Positions 35,341-44,608 of a DNA stretch of 64,000 nucleotides are shown one piece after another. Made by a program: the position numbers and the translations under genes. The DNA comes from Polyangiaceae bacterium (GTDB lineage: Bacteria > Myxococcota_A > Polyangia > Polyangiales > Polyangiaceae): NCBI GenBank assembly GCA_013214025.1, contig JABSRN010000060.1, positions 1 through 64,000 on the forward strand, given 5' to 3'. The notes beneath the pieces were generated by a model that saw only the letters and a program-made list of their open reading frames with translations, was not told where the DNA came from and made no database searches. The stretch's first letter is position 1. Every line of letters starts with the position of its first letter.

Positions 35341-37518
35341 TCAGCGGGGCGGAGTGATTTTCGGTGTCTGCACGGTGCCGCGGTCCTCAGCTTTGCGGGG
35401 ACTCTTAGCGAGAGAATTACCACTCGATGCGGCTGCCGGATGGCGATTCTCCGCCGCCCGGTCGTCGTTTCGCAGCCTGCCGGCAAGACCCGCGATCAGA
35501 GCCGCAACGGGGAGGGCCAACCAGAGCCGCTTGCCTTTAAGTCGCGACGGCGGTCGCGGGACTGGAGGCGACGGGCGATCGATGCCGCGAAAGGCAGGCG
35601 CGTGGGGCAATTCGACGGGAGACAGAGGGGATGGGGGGGAGGGCGGTCGATTGTTTGGAGGATTTTCAACAATCAGCACTCTGACGGCGTCGAGCTCATG
35701 CGGAAAATTCGCCCGCACCCAGCTGGAAAGCTGTTTATCGCTGGCGAGCAAGCCTTCGGCTGTTGCTACCGCCTGTAGAGCTTCAGACATCTCAGCTGCG
35801 CTCGCGTAGCGATCTTCTCGATCCTTCTGCATCGCCTTGCGACATATCTCGTCGAAACACTCCGGCGGCATGTAGCCTACCTGACTAGCGTCCAGCGGCT
35901 TACTGTGCAGCACTTGCTGATGGATCTGGCCGGCATCTAGCCCTTCAAACGGTGTGCGACCAGTAAGGGCGGTCCACAGCAAGACTCCCGCGCCGTACAC
36001 ATCAGCGCGAACGTCTAGCAACTCGCCGCGGATCTGCTCCGGGGCGCTGAAACAAGGCTTGGCCCGGGCGATTTCCGACTCGGAGTAAGGCATATCGCCA
36101 ACACACTTGCTAATGCCCAAATCCGTAAGCACGGCACTGCCAGCGGTGCTCACCAATACGTTAGCCGGTGTCAAATCACAGTGGAGTAGCTCCAGTGAGT
36201 GCCCAGCCTCGTCCTTTGCCCTGTGAGCCGCCCCGAGACCACTCAGCGCGTCGAGCACGGCGCGAACCGCCAGGCTCGGCGACGACGGCTTCATCTTCAG
36301 TAGCTTCTCCAGGCTCACACCGTTGATGCGCTCCTCGGAGAGCAGGTGGCGATCGCCAACGCTCATCACCTCCACAATCTTCACCAAGTTGGGATGATCG
36401 ACCCGAGCGGCGGTTCGTGCCTCCTCCAAAAATATTTCGACGGACTCCTTTTTCTGAGCGAGTTGCTCAGACAACTCTCGGACCGCAAGACATTCGCCTC
36501 CGTCGTCGCGATAACCGAGATAGATAGCCCCCACATTGCCCCCCCCTAAACTTCCGATGATTCGGAAAGGACCGATCTCGGGGGGAATAGACGAACTCCG
36601 ACTCCGCTCGCGAGCGCGGATTGCAGGACGCCCGTTAGATTCTGGCGCATCGAGAGAGACCGTCTGGCTCGGGACAATCTTGGGGTCCGACGACGGGTGG
36701 ACGACAGCAGACAGAGGCTGCGTATCGCCGCTGTTCGCGCCGATGCCCTCCGTGGTCTGGGAACGCACGCCTCGGATGTGAGCCGAGGATCGACGTCTGG
36801 GCGAATTCAACGGCCCACGTCGGGACGATGCCGGCAACTCAAACTCACGTGTGATGCGCTCGAAAACGTCCGCACCGTCCGGATCCGGTCCAGTCGTCTT
36901 CGAGTCGGGCGCCTCCGGCAAGGGCGGTGTCGGCGTACGCGCCTCCGGCACCGGCGGAATCAGCACGGCTTCAATATTCGGAAGCCGTGCTAGGACTCCC
37001 CCCACATCCACCGCGGGTGGCGGCGACGATTGGCTCGCTGCAGGCGGTCGGCTCGTCCTTACCCAAGGCGGCACTTTGACAACAACTGTCTCCGTGCCGG
37101 TGTGTTGGTATCGCGTTTCGCCCGTCGGTCGCGATGGATAGCTTGACGGCGGACGGCTCGAGGCGGAAGAAGCCGGCGGCTGGCTCGACGTGCGCCTTCG
37201 GTAAGAAGTGAGGATGCCTCGTTTGTACATCTCGGACAGCACACGCAAAACTTCGAGCTTGGGCCGTCCACAAACCTCGACGAGCGCCAATATTGTGCGC
37301 TGCGAATCCGCGTACTCCAACAACTCCGCTTCTTCGGGTGTCAGCTTCCTCCCCAGCTCATCAATGGCGCGATAATTCACTGCGATCACCTCGTCCAGAG
37401 GAGGCAGATCTCGGGGCGAGGGTCGCAAAGTCACAGGGCAAATGGAGGCACAGAATCGGCGCGAAATCGGCGCGAAATCGGCCCCGCCTTGAGGTCGGAA
37501 ATCGCGCCAAGTTCGCAC
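35341..37518 (-). CDS. Ser/Thr kinase-like membrane protein with altered catalytic motifs
   Basis: N-terminal part (about 50-115): DUF4388-type helix-turn-helix segment (LVEVCGRPKLEVLRVLSEMYKRGIL). A long Pro/Ser-rich linker follows, then a Hanks kinase fold at about 310-570: glycine loop GSLGGGNVGAIYLG, CLAVRELSE, LLHCDLTPANVLV, LTDLGISK, SAPEQIRGE, DVYGAGVLLW. Versus active kinases the VAIK Lys is Arg, HRD is HCD, DLKP is DLTP and DFG is DLG. A single TM helix (LWLALPVAALIAGLAG) lies near 675. It may be a pseudokinase or a weak kinase. The start is uncertain: GTG 37518 opens the frame, but GTG 37434 is as plausible because the first 28 residues come from a short DNA repeat. It is divergent from an FHA-SpoIIE phosphatase. 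Confidence 0.8.
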   Translation of the reverse strand: MRTWRDFRPQGGADFAPISRRFCASICPVTLRPSPRDLPPLDEVIAVNYRAIDELGRKLTPEEAELLEYADSQRTILALVEVCGRPKLEVLRVLSEMYKRGILTSYRRRTSSQPPASSASSRPPSSYPSRPTGETRYQHTGTETVVVKVPPWVRTSRPPAASQSSPPPAVDVGGVLARLPNIEAVLIPPVPEARTPTPPLPEAPDSKTTGPDPDGADVFERITREFELPASSRRGPLNSPRRRSSAHIRGVRSQTTEGIGANSGDTQPLSAVVHPSSDPKIVPSQTVSLDAPESNGRPAIRARERSRSSSIPPEIGPFRIIGSLGGGNVGAIYLGYRDDGGECLAVRELSEQLAQKKESVEIFLEEARTAARVDHPNLVKIVEVMSVGDRHLLSEERINGVSLEKLLKMKPSSPSLAVRAVLDALSGLGAAHRAKDEAGHSLELLHCDLTPANVLVSTAGSAVLTDLGISKCVGDMPYSESEIARAKPCFSAPEQIRGELLDVRADVYGAGVLLWTALTGRTPFEGLDAGQIHQQVLHSKPLDASQVGYMPPECFDEICRKAMQKDREDRYASAAEMSEALQAVATAEGLLASDKQLSSWVRANFPHELDAVRVLIVENPPNNRPPSPPSPLSPVELPHAPAFRGIDRPSPPVPRPPSRLKGKRLWLALPVAALIAGLAGRLRNDDRAAENRHPAAASSGNSLAKSPRKAEDRGTVQTPKITPPR

Positions 37519-37627
37519 ATAAAAACGAGTCCAGATCAGGACCGCTATTGCACCTCGAGTAGTGGCATATTATCCCTGTATTTCTCCAGAAAATCCGCAT
37601 GTTTCGGCGTTTTTACCCCCCCCTATT

Positions 37628-39283
37628 ATGACCTCAAAATCCGAGCCGCCGAGCGGCGAAATTCGCGGGTATTTGGAGCTACACAACACGGTCGATAATC
37701 ACACCTGGGTGGTCCCGATGACGGGCGGTCATCACGTCGTCGGCCGGAGCCCAGAAGCGCAGCTCGTGCTGCCCGGAGACAGCGTATCTCGCATGCACGC
37801 CGAGTTCGTTTGCGGTCCGTACGGCCGTTGGTGGATTCACGATTTGGGCAGTACTAACGGCACGCGGCTCAATGGCCGCCGCGTCAATGCGAAACTGCTG
37901 AGCGCAGGCGATGCGGTGCAACTCGGCGACTATGTTTTGCGACTGCGAGTGCCAAGTTCCCCTGGCGTGCAACGCTCGACGATCCCCCCACCACTCGAAG
38001 ATGAGGCGCCTTCCACCGTCCATCGAAGCCACACTCCGCCGCCGTCGTCACGCCCACCGCACCTGACGGCTAGCCACCTTTCGTCCATTATGGCCTTCGG
38101 TCGCGATCTGATGCGCCTTGAGGAAGAGACGGAACGACTGCGCGCTCTCTGCCGATTTGTCGTAGGCCCGGATTTCCCCGGCGAGTCGGTTGCTGTCGTT
38201 CGGCTCGCCAGGAGCGCTAGTCCTCGCATTATCGTCGGACCGATGCACCATGACGGAGGCACCGCCGTCACCGAGTTGAATTCATCCGTACTCGAAAAGC
38301 TGTGGAGTACGCGGGAACCGGTGCGGAGCGCTAGTACCCACGAGATTGGCATGGCCACTTCGCCAAGCACGCTCGCCTGCCTTCTGACTTCCGACGAGGA
38401 CCGGCTAGTAGTGGTGTATGCCGAAGTGCCCAGCAGCCACAATTCCGAAGAATGGCTCACTCTGCTGGCCCTGCTGGCGGAAGCCTATCAACAGGCCGAG
38501 CTAGTCTGGGAAATGCGAACCACTGTGCGTGCCTCCGCCGTGATCGAACACGAGCTCGAGATGGCCCGGCAGATCCAAGAGGGACTGGTCCCCGCGTCGA
38601 TTCGCCCGCCGGGCCTCGATGTAGCGATCGGCTTCGAGCCCTGCCAGTGGATCGGTGGTGACTACGTCGACGCTGTGCCCATGCCAGACGGCCGCACTCT
38701 GCTTGCCGTAGCGGACGCATGCGGCAAGGGCCTGCAAGCGGCCTTGGTCGCATCGAGTCTCCACACACTTGTGCACATGGCGGTGGACGCGCAGGTCGAC
38801 TTACGCGAACTCATGGAGCGTATCAACCGACACTTTTGTCGATTCTTACCGCCACATTCCTTCGTGACCATGGTTTGCGTAGTGATCGATCCGCGCAGTG
38901 GCGAAATCGAATGTGTGAGCGCTGGGCATCCACCGGCGTTCGTCGTCAATGGCACCGGGAAGCTTCGGCAACTGCAGTCTGAAACGAACATCGCACTCGG
39001 CATCGATCCCACACACATGCTCGTTGAGTACGGCCGACTCGCCGGGGACGAATTACTGCTGCTGTATACCGACGGCCTCACCGAACTCGTGGACGAGCGC
39101 GGTTCAACGCTCGGCGTCGATGCTCTTGGGACCCAATTCTCAACAATCGTCACCAGCATCGCCGGGGCTGGCGTGCGGTCCATGCAGGGGCGCTTGGCCG
39201 AGGCGCTCCACGTGTATCGCGCATCGCAAATGACGGCAGACGACACCACATTTTTGATCGCGCGCCGCACGAGCAAATACTGA
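37628..39283 (+). CDS. FHA domain - SpoIIE-type PP2C phosphatase
   Basis: The start ATG 37628 puts the FHA domain at the N-terminus; the frame could extend to 37562. The FHA domain (about 10-105) has GHHVVGRSPEAQLVL, SRMHAEF and DLGSTNGTRLNG, the residues that bind phosphothreonine. A middle GAF-like region (about 155-305) follows, then a SpoIIE/RsbU-type PP2C phosphatase (about 310-550): MARQIQEGLVP, CQWIGGDYVDA, LAVADACGKGLQAALVAS, SAGHPPAFV and LLLYTDGLTE. The metal-binding Asp/Gly pairs are present. Such proteins dephosphorylate anti-sigma-factor antagonists or kinases. Next to the divergent kinase-like gene it suggests a phospho-switch. The AMP ligase gene follows after 12 bases and may be co-transcribed. 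Confidence 0.9.
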   Translation: MTSKSEPPSGEIRGYLELHNTVDNHTWVVPMTGGHHVVGRSPEAQLVLPGDSVSRMHAEFVCGPYGRWWIHDLGSTNGTRLNGRRVNAKLLSAGDAVQLGDYVLRLRVPSSPGVQRSTIPPPLEDEAPSTVHRSHTPPPSSRPPHLTASHLSSIMAFGRDLMRLEEETERLRALCRFVVGPDFPGESVAVVRLARSASPRIIVGPMHHDGGTAVTELNSSVLEKLWSTREPVRSASTHEIGMATSPSTLACLLTSDEDRLVVVYAEVPSSHNSEEWLTLLALLAEAYQQAELVWEMRTTVRASAVIEHELEMARQIQEGLVPASIRPPGLDVAIGFEPCQWIGGDYVDAVPMPDGRTLLAVADACGKGLQAALVASSLHTLVHMAVDAQVDLRELMERINRHFCRFLPPHSFVTMVCVVIDPRSGEIECVSAGHPPAFVVNGTGKLRQLQSETNIALGIDPTHMLVEYGRLAGDELLLLYTDGLTELVDERGSTLGVDALGTQFSTIVTSIAGAGVRSMQGRLAEALHVYRASQMTADDTTFLIARRTSKY

Positions 39284-39295
39284 TCGAGGTCGAAC

Positions 39296-40828
39296 TTGAC
39301 TCTGCTGCACGATTTTCTCGCGATCTCCGCGAAGCGCACCCCGGACTCTCCGGCGTTCATCAGTGGCGAAATCAGCACGAGCTATGGTGAACTTCACGAG
39401 CAGAGTTCGCGCATCGCTGGCTCTCTACTCGATCTCGGGATCAAATCCGGCGATCGCGTCGCCTTGCTCCTCGACGGCTGCGTCGAATATATCATCGCGT
39501 ACTACGGAATCCTGAAGGCCGGGGCCGTCGTTGTTCCTCTGTGCACCGATACACGAACAGAAATTCTCCGAACCGCGTTGGTACACTCCGGCGCTCGAGC
39601 ACTGGTGATGGAGCCCCGAAATTTACGCTATCTACCGAAGAACCCAGGAGACCTACCGGAGCTTCGCCACGTAGCCGTCGTCGGGAAACTTCCGGAACCC
39701 GCAGACGATGCCCGGTTGCGCTCCTTCGAAGAAATGAGCTTGAACGACGCCCAAGGCACGATGCCACCGATCTCACCGCAGGATCTTGCCGCTATCAACT
39801 ACACTTCCGGCACAACGGGCGAGCCCAAGGGCGTGATGTTGTCGCACGAAAACCTCGTCGAGAACGTGCGGTCGATCGTCGAGTATCTACGACTCACGCC
39901 CGATGATCGCGTCGCCATGGTGCTGCCCTTCTATTACGTCTACGGAAACTCCGTCCTGCATACACACATCATGGCGGGTGCCAGTGTATGCGTTGCGGGC
40001 TCCCTCGCCTTCCCTGCCAGGCTATTGCAAACGATGGTCAAGCAGCGCTGCACCGGATTTTCAGGAGTACCGTCCACATTCGCTCGGCTGCTCCAGGTGA
40101 AAACGCTGTCGGCCTACGACTTGCGCGCTCTGCGCTACGTGACTCAGGCAGGTGCGTCCATGACACGCGAGGTCACCCAAAAACTACGGTCAGCACTGAG
40201 CTCCGCTGAGATTTTCGTGATGTACGGGCAGACTGAAGCCGCCGCCCGACTCGCCTATGTGCCCCCCGCACGCCTGGACGAAAAACTCGGGTCCGCGGGG
40301 CGTGCGATTCCCGGGGTCACGCTAACCATTCGTGACAAGAACGGCGCAGAGCTTCCATGCGGAATCCAGGGCGAAGTGACCGCCCAGGGGCGCAACATCA
40401 TGCAAGGCTATTGGAACGATCCCGTGGAGAGCGCGCGGGCGCTCACGCCAAACGGTCTCCGCACGGGCGATCTCGGGACGATGGACGAAGACGGGTTCCT
40501 TTTCTTAGTCGGCCGTGACAGCGAAATGATCAAGAGCGGCGGACATCGCATCGCTCCACAGAAGGTCGAAGACGTCATCAACCGCCTGGATGGCGTGAGC
40601 GAATGCGCAGTGACGGGCATGAACGACGAGATTCTCGGCCAGGCGATCGTCGCGTTTGTAGTGCCTGACGCGGCAATCGTTCTAAACCAACGCGCCGTCA
40701 TGAAGCACTGCACGCTGGGCCTGCCCCGCTTCTGTTTGCCGGCTCGGGTTCACTTCCTGTCCGAACTGCCCCGCACCGCAACAGGAAAACTGAAACGGCG
40801 AGATCTACGCGAACCCATAACCAGCTGA
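39296..40828 (+). CDS. AMP-forming acyl-CoA/acyl-ACP ligase
   Basis: TTG start with a GAGGT ribosome binding site 5 bases upstream. The protein has 510 residues. ANL-superfamily motifs: NYTSGTTGEPKGVMLSH (169-184), MYGQTEAAARLAYV, GDLGTMDEDGFLFLVGRDSEMIKSGGHRI, and the catalytic Lys498 in RTATGKLKRRDL. These enzymes activate a carboxylate as acyl-AMP and pass it to CoA or a carrier-protein thiol. An acyl carrier protein (43122-43373) and an exosortase gene lie nearby. AMP ligases of this kind are recurrent members of exosortase-linked exopolysaccharide loci. The acyl substrate is unknown. Confidence 0.88.
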   Translation: MTLLHDFLAISAKRTPDSPAFISGEISTSYGELHEQSSRIAGSLLDLGIKSGDRVALLLDGCVEYIIAYYGILKAGAVVVPLCTDTRTEILRTALVHSGARALVMEPRNLRYLPKNPGDLPELRHVAVVGKLPEPADDARLRSFEEMSLNDAQGTMPPISPQDLAAINYTSGTTGEPKGVMLSHENLVENVRSIVEYLRLTPDDRVAMVLPFYYVYGNSVLHTHIMAGASVCVAGSLAFPARLLQTMVKQRCTGFSGVPSTFARLLQVKTLSAYDLRALRYVTQAGASMTREVTQKLRSALSSAEIFVMYGQTEAAARLAYVPPARLDEKLGSAGRAIPGVTLTIRDKNGAELPCGIQGEVTAQGRNIMQGYWNDPVESARALTPNGLRTGDLGTMDEDGFLFLVGRDSEMIKSGGHRIAPQKVEDVINRLDGVSECAVTGMNDEILGQAIVAFVVPDAAIVLNQRAVMKHCTLGLPRFCLPARVHFLSELPRTATGKLKRRDLREPITS

Positions 40829-40853
40829 CGGGTTCCGACCATGTAGCGCTTAG

Positions 40854-41795
40854 CTACCGTTTCGTCTGGGCGATGCCTTCATGCAGCGCGGTCGAGGCAC
40901 GAAAACCGAACGCCTTTTCAGCGCGACTCGCGTCTGCCATCGAATGTTTGACATCGCCGGGGCGGTCCTGCTGGTGCACAACCGGAACTCGGCTGCCCAC
41001 TGACTCCGCGATGGCTCGCGCTAGATCGTTGATCGTTATGCGTCCGCCAGCGCCAATGTTGAAGGCGCCGCAGCTGTTGTCCGGTCCTTTAGCGGCCAGC
41101 AGGTTCGCCATCACCACATCTTTGACGAAAGTAAAGTCACGACTCTGCTCACCGTCGCCAAAAATAACGGGAGCCTCACCCCTCGCGTAGGCCGCAAAGA
41201 AACGGGGAATCACCGCAGCGTATGGGCCAGCTGGATCTTGCCGGGGCCCGTAAACGTTGAAGTAGCGCAGCCCTACGAATTGCATGCCGTAGCAACGAGA
41301 GTAAATATCGGCGAGTTCCTCATTGATCTTCTTCGACGTCGCGTAGGGCGAAAGCGAGAGGCCCTCGTTTCCCTCACGTTTGGGCAAGTCCTTGTTGTCG
41401 CCGTATACGCTCGAAGAAGACGCATACACCACGCGTTTCACGCCGGCATCTCGAGCCGCGGTAAATACGTTCGCGGTACCACCAACATTTACAGAAAGAC
41501 TCAGTGCAGGATCCTTCAACGAACGCGGAACGGAGCCGATAGCCGCCTGATGAAAGACGTAACTTGCGGCGGCGGCCGCGCGTTGACAAACCGCGAGGTC
41601 TCGGATGTCGCCTTCGATAAAATCGATCTGACTCTTGACGCCCGCCAGGTTCTTCAGATTCCCCGTTGCCAAGTTGTCGAGCACGGTCACTTTTGCGCCG
41701 CTTTCGACAAGCGCATCCGTCAAGTGCGAACCAATGAAACCCGCGCCACCGGTGACGAGTACGCGCGCCTGAAAAAATTCGGGAGCGCCAATCAC
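40854..41795 (-). CDS. UDP-N-acetylglucosamine 4-epimerase-like SDR (WbpP-type)
   Basis: The protein has 313 residues. NAD-binding TGGAGFIGSHLTDAL, LDNLATG, the substrate Ser region YASSSSVYG and the catalytic YATSK are in normal extended-SDR order, followed by RYFNVYGPRQDP. The family interconverts UDP-GlcNAc/GalNAc or the matching uronic acids at C4. Its ATG overlaps the stop of the UDP-sugar dehydrogenase by four bases (ATGA), so the two are translationally coupled. Together they would make UDP-GalNAcA or a related sugar. It is the last gene of a minus-strand operon NadE-like, ACP, dehydrogenase, epimerase. Confidence 0.88.
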   Translation of the reverse strand: MIGAPEFFQARVLVTGGAGFIGSHLTDALVESGAKVTVLDNLATGNLKNLAGVKSQIDFIEGDIRDLAVCQRAAAAASYVFHQAAIGSVPRSLKDPALSLSVNVGGTANVFTAARDAGVKRVVYASSSSVYGDNKDLPKREGNEGLSLSPYATSKKINEELADIYSRCYGMQFVGLRYFNVYGPRQDPAGPYAAVIPRFFAAYARGEAPVIFGDGEQSRDFTFVKDVVMANLLAAKGPDNSCGAFNIGAGGRITINDLARAIAESVGSRVPVVHQQDRPGDVKHSMADASRAEKAFGFRASTALHEGIAQTKR

Positions 41796-43111
41796 GCCTT
41801 CACCACCTTTTCGTGGGGTCCGCGGTAGACGCCGCGTGTATCGATTACGAGTCGTGAATGCTCCAAGACCAAATCGTAGTCAACGGCGCTGTGGTTCGTT
41901 GCGATCAATACCGCGTCTTGAGAGTGGAGCAACTCGGCGCTGAGTTCTTGCGAATCAAGCTCCGGCAAGTCAGGCCAAGACCGCATGCGCGGCACCGTCG
42001 GAATATGCGGGTCGTGATAGCTGATCCGTGCGCCAGCCTGACGAAGCAATTCGATCAGTTCAAAGGAAGCGCTCTCCCGGGGATCATCCACGTCCTTCTT
42101 GTATGCGATGCCCAGGATCAAAACCCGACTACCCCGAACGGCGCGTTCACGCTCATTGAGTGCTTGCTGCAATCGATTGATCACGTAGGCGGGCATCGAA
42201 ACATTCACCTCACCCGCAAGCTCAATGAACTTGGTTGACAGGCCGTACTCGCGCGCCTTCCACGTGAGGTAAAATGGATCCAGCGGGATGCAGTGCCCGC
42301 CAAGCCCCGGACCCGGGCTAAACTTCATGAACCCGAAGGGTTTCGTGGCGGCCGCATCAAGCACTTCCCAAACGTCAATGCCCATCTTGTCGTAAACTAC
42401 TTTTAGTTCGTTCACGAGAGCGATGTTCACAGCGCGAAAAATGTTCTCGGTTAGCTTCGTGGCTTCTGCCGCGCGGGCGCTGCTCACCGTTACCACCTCG
42501 GTAACCGCGGGTTCGTACAAGGCTACCGCGAGTTCTGTCGCGATCTGGTCAACGCCGCCGACAACTTTCGGAATGGTCGCGGTCTTGTAGTCAGGATTGC
42601 CCGGGTCTTCCCGCTCGGGAGAGAACGCGAGGAAAAAATCTTGTCCGCATTCGAGGTCACTCTCTTCGAGGATATCGCGAACCAGCTCGTCCGTAGTGCC
42701 AGGATAGGTGGTCGATTCGAGCACAACCAATTGGTCACGACGCAGTCGCTTCGCGATTTCTCGAACGGTTGCCTCGACGTAAGTCATGTCCGGCTCGCGC
42801 TGTTTCGTCAGCGGAGTCGGCACCGCGATAACGATCGCGTCGACTTCGCTCAGCCGGTCAAAGTCGGTGGTGGCGTCGAACTTGCCGCTGGTCATAGCGC
42901 CCTTGATGCGAGCGGCACCCAGGTACTCGATGTAGGTCTCGTGCGCGTTGAGGGAGCTCACCTTTTTCTCATCGATATCGAAACCGGTCGTCCGAAACTT
43001 CGCTCGCTCGACGAAGGTCAAGGAGAGCGGAAGCCCCACGTAGCCGAGACCCACTACGCCGATGTGGGCAGTCTTGCTCTTTAGCTTGTTGCGTAATTCT
43101 TGAGCCGACAT
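41792..43111 (-). CDS. UDP-N-acetylhexosamine 6-dehydrogenase (WbpA/TviB-type)
   Basis: The start is the ATG 43111 (SAQELRNKLKSK), 10 bases after the ACP stop; an upstream extension of the frame to 43165 is unlikely. NAD fold: HIGVVGLGYVGLPLSLTF. Family signature ESTTYPGTTDELV with LAFSPEREDPGNPDY is typical of UDP-GlcNAc rather than UDP-Glc dehydrogenases. The catalytic Cys lies in GPGLGGHCIPLDPFYL. It performs a two-step NAD-dependent oxidation of C6 to the carboxylate, giving UDP-GlcNAcA. A C-terminal UDP-binding domain is present (VLILGIAYKKDVDDPRESAS). It supplies uronic acid precursors for the polymer. Confidence 0.9.
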   Translation of the reverse strand: MSAQELRNKLKSKTAHIGVVGLGYVGLPLSLTFVERAKFRTTGFDIDEKKVSSLNAHETYIEYLGAARIKGAMTSGKFDATTDFDRLSEVDAIVIAVPTPLTKQREPDMTYVEATVREIAKRLRRDQLVVLESTTYPGTTDELVRDILEESDLECGQDFFLAFSPEREDPGNPDYKTATIPKVVGGVDQIATELAVALYEPAVTEVVTVSSARAAEATKLTENIFRAVNIALVNELKVVYDKMGIDVWEVLDAAATKPFGFMKFSPGPGLGGHCIPLDPFYLTWKAREYGLSTKFIELAGEVNVSMPAYVINRLQQALNERERAVRGSRVLILGIAYKKDVDDPRESASFELIELLRQAGARISYHDPHIPTVPRMRSWPDLPELDSQELSAELLHSQDAVLIATNHSAVDYDLVLEHSRLVIDTRGVYRGPHEKVVKA

Positions 43112-43121
43112 GGCGCTACCC

Positions 43122-43373
43122 TCAGGACTTCTCAGCCAGCTTCTTCTTGACGAAGTCAGCTGCACTGGCGATGGAGTCGAGATTTTCGGGGATCATTTCG
43201 TCATCGTCGATCTCAATATCGAAGGCACCCTCGATGTGCGCGATCAACTCAAGCATGCCCGTAGAGTCAACGACCCCGGTATCGAGCAGGGAACTCTTGT
43301 CCTTCAGCTCGAAGGAATCATCGAGGTAAAAATTTTCCGTAATGAAGGCGCGCACTTGGTTAGCAATTTCCAT
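43122..43373 (-). CDS. Acyl carrier protein
   Basis: The product has 83 residues, starting at the ATG 43373 (MEIANQVRAFITENF). The phosphopantetheine Ser lies in DTGVVDSTGMLELI (Ser37). Helix 3 is acidic (FDIEIDDDEMIPENLDSI), as in ACPs. The frame continues upstream to 43799 only as an out-of-frame shadow of the NadE-like gene. It sits 37 bases after the NadE-like gene and 10 bases before the dehydrogenase. A likely partner is the AMP ligase at 39296; a carrier-bound acyl or aminoacyl group could decorate the polysaccharide (inference). Confidence 0.88.
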   Translation of the reverse strand: MEIANQVRAFITENFYLDDSFELKDKSSLLDTGVVDSTGMLELIAHIEGAFDIEIDDDEMIPENLDSIASAADFVKKKLAEKS

Positions 43374-43410
43374 GGAGTGTTCTCTCGTGTTCGTCGGGTG
43401 GGAGGGGGGT

Positions 43411-44370
43411 CTACCCGACGAGTAAGGGCTGCATGTGGAGGTACTGAGCAAAGCGCCGCTTTGATTCAATGTCTGCGAACACGATTTCGATCTGTTCGGG
43501 GGTAACTTCGAGTACGGGTGCCACCTCTGAAGCGGCGACGCCGTGATTGTGTGCATATAGGCAAAGGTCCATCTTGTCGTGAGGGAGAGCGAAGTAGAAC
43601 TCCTCCTGGGACTGAGCCATCGTGTAGGTATCGGTCGTGGGAGGCCGAGTGCGTATCTCTCTGGGTACGCCCAGATACTCCGCCAGCGCGTAGACCTGAG
43701 TCTTGTATAGGTGCGCGATGGGTTTGAAATCCGCCGCTCCATCGCCCTGCTTGACGAAGAACCCTTGGTCGTATTCAAGCAGGTTGGGAGTGCCCGCAAC
43801 CGCGAAGTTTAGACGATCAGCGTGGAAGTACTCCGTCATCTTGCGAACACGCTGCTTGTAGTTCGTTGCCGCAACCACCTCGAGGTAGGACTCCAGACTC
43901 ATGCGCTTGGTTTGCTGCTTGCCCGACGGACTCTCGATCGTCAGCCGATAAACGTTGAGGCGATTGCCTTCGAGAATCGACGGCAATGATATTTTGAACT
44001 TGTAGCCCTCGCTGTACTCCGGAAACTGCGATTTAACCGCATGGTCGAGCGCGCTGTAGCAGCCGAGCCCCTCGAGCGCCGGCGCGATATCGCACAGCTG
44101 AGATTCGATGCCGAGGTCGGTCGCCAACAGTCGCCCGAGCTCGAGCGAGTCACCTGAACTCGCTCGCTCGGGCATGAAGAGCCCGTAGGTGCGCTTCTTG
44201 CCTAGCGCACGAACGCAGAGTGCGGCGACAACCGAGCTGTCAATGCCGCCGGAGATGCCGACCACCGCACCACGCTTTTTCATCGTGCCGCGAACCTGCT
44301 TTTCAAGAGTCTTACAAATTTGCTCAACGGCTTGAGCGCAGTCGAGCTGGAGAACGTCGCGAGTGAACAT
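43411..44370 (-). CDS. NAD synthase (NadE)-like ATP-pyrophosphatase
   Basis: The protein has 319 residues. The PP-loop is VGISGGIDSSVVAALC (SGGxDS). Other family features are AVAGTPNLLEYDQGFFVKQGDG, LYKTQVYALAEYLGVP and RPPTTDTYTM. NadE adenylates a carboxylate and amidates it with ammonia. The fold is clear, but the residues at the deamido-NAD site cannot be checked by eye. Because the gene is the first of a sugar-nucleotide operon (ACP, UDP-HexNAc dehydrogenase, epimerase), it may amidate or otherwise activate a carboxylate of the polymer pathway rather than make NAD. There is no glutaminase domain, so ammonia or a separate glutaminase is needed. Confidence 0.85.
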   Translation of the reverse strand: MFTRDVLQLDCAQAVEQICKTLEKQVRGTMKKRGAVVGISGGIDSSVVAALCVRALGKKRTYGLFMPERASSGDSLELGRLLATDLGIESQLCDIAPALEGLGCYSALDHAVKSQFPEYSEGYKFKISLPSILEGNRLNVYRLTIESPSGKQQTKRMSLESYLEVVAATNYKQRVRKMTEYFHADRLNFAVAGTPNLLEYDQGFFVKQGDGAADFKPIAHLYKTQVYALAEYLGVPREIRTRPPTTDTYTMAQSQEEFYFALPHDKMDLCLYAHNHGVAASEVAPVLEVTPEQIEIVFADIESKRRFAQYLHMQPLLVG

Positions 44371-44608
44371 GATCGATGGGCAGCCTTGGGTTGTAGGGAG
44401 TCAGGGATAAGGTGCGCCGGGATCGGGAACGCGCCCTCGGCACTGATGGGCGGACTCTGATCGTCAGACGCGGCCTATCACCGACATGTAGGTGCCGCTA
44501 CTGAATCTGGCTACACATGCGCACTTTCACTCCCACGCGGAGAATGTGCACGTCCGGGCCCCCAAGCCGGAGAGGAACGCTGTAAATACGGCCACTTGCG
44601 GCGGCACC

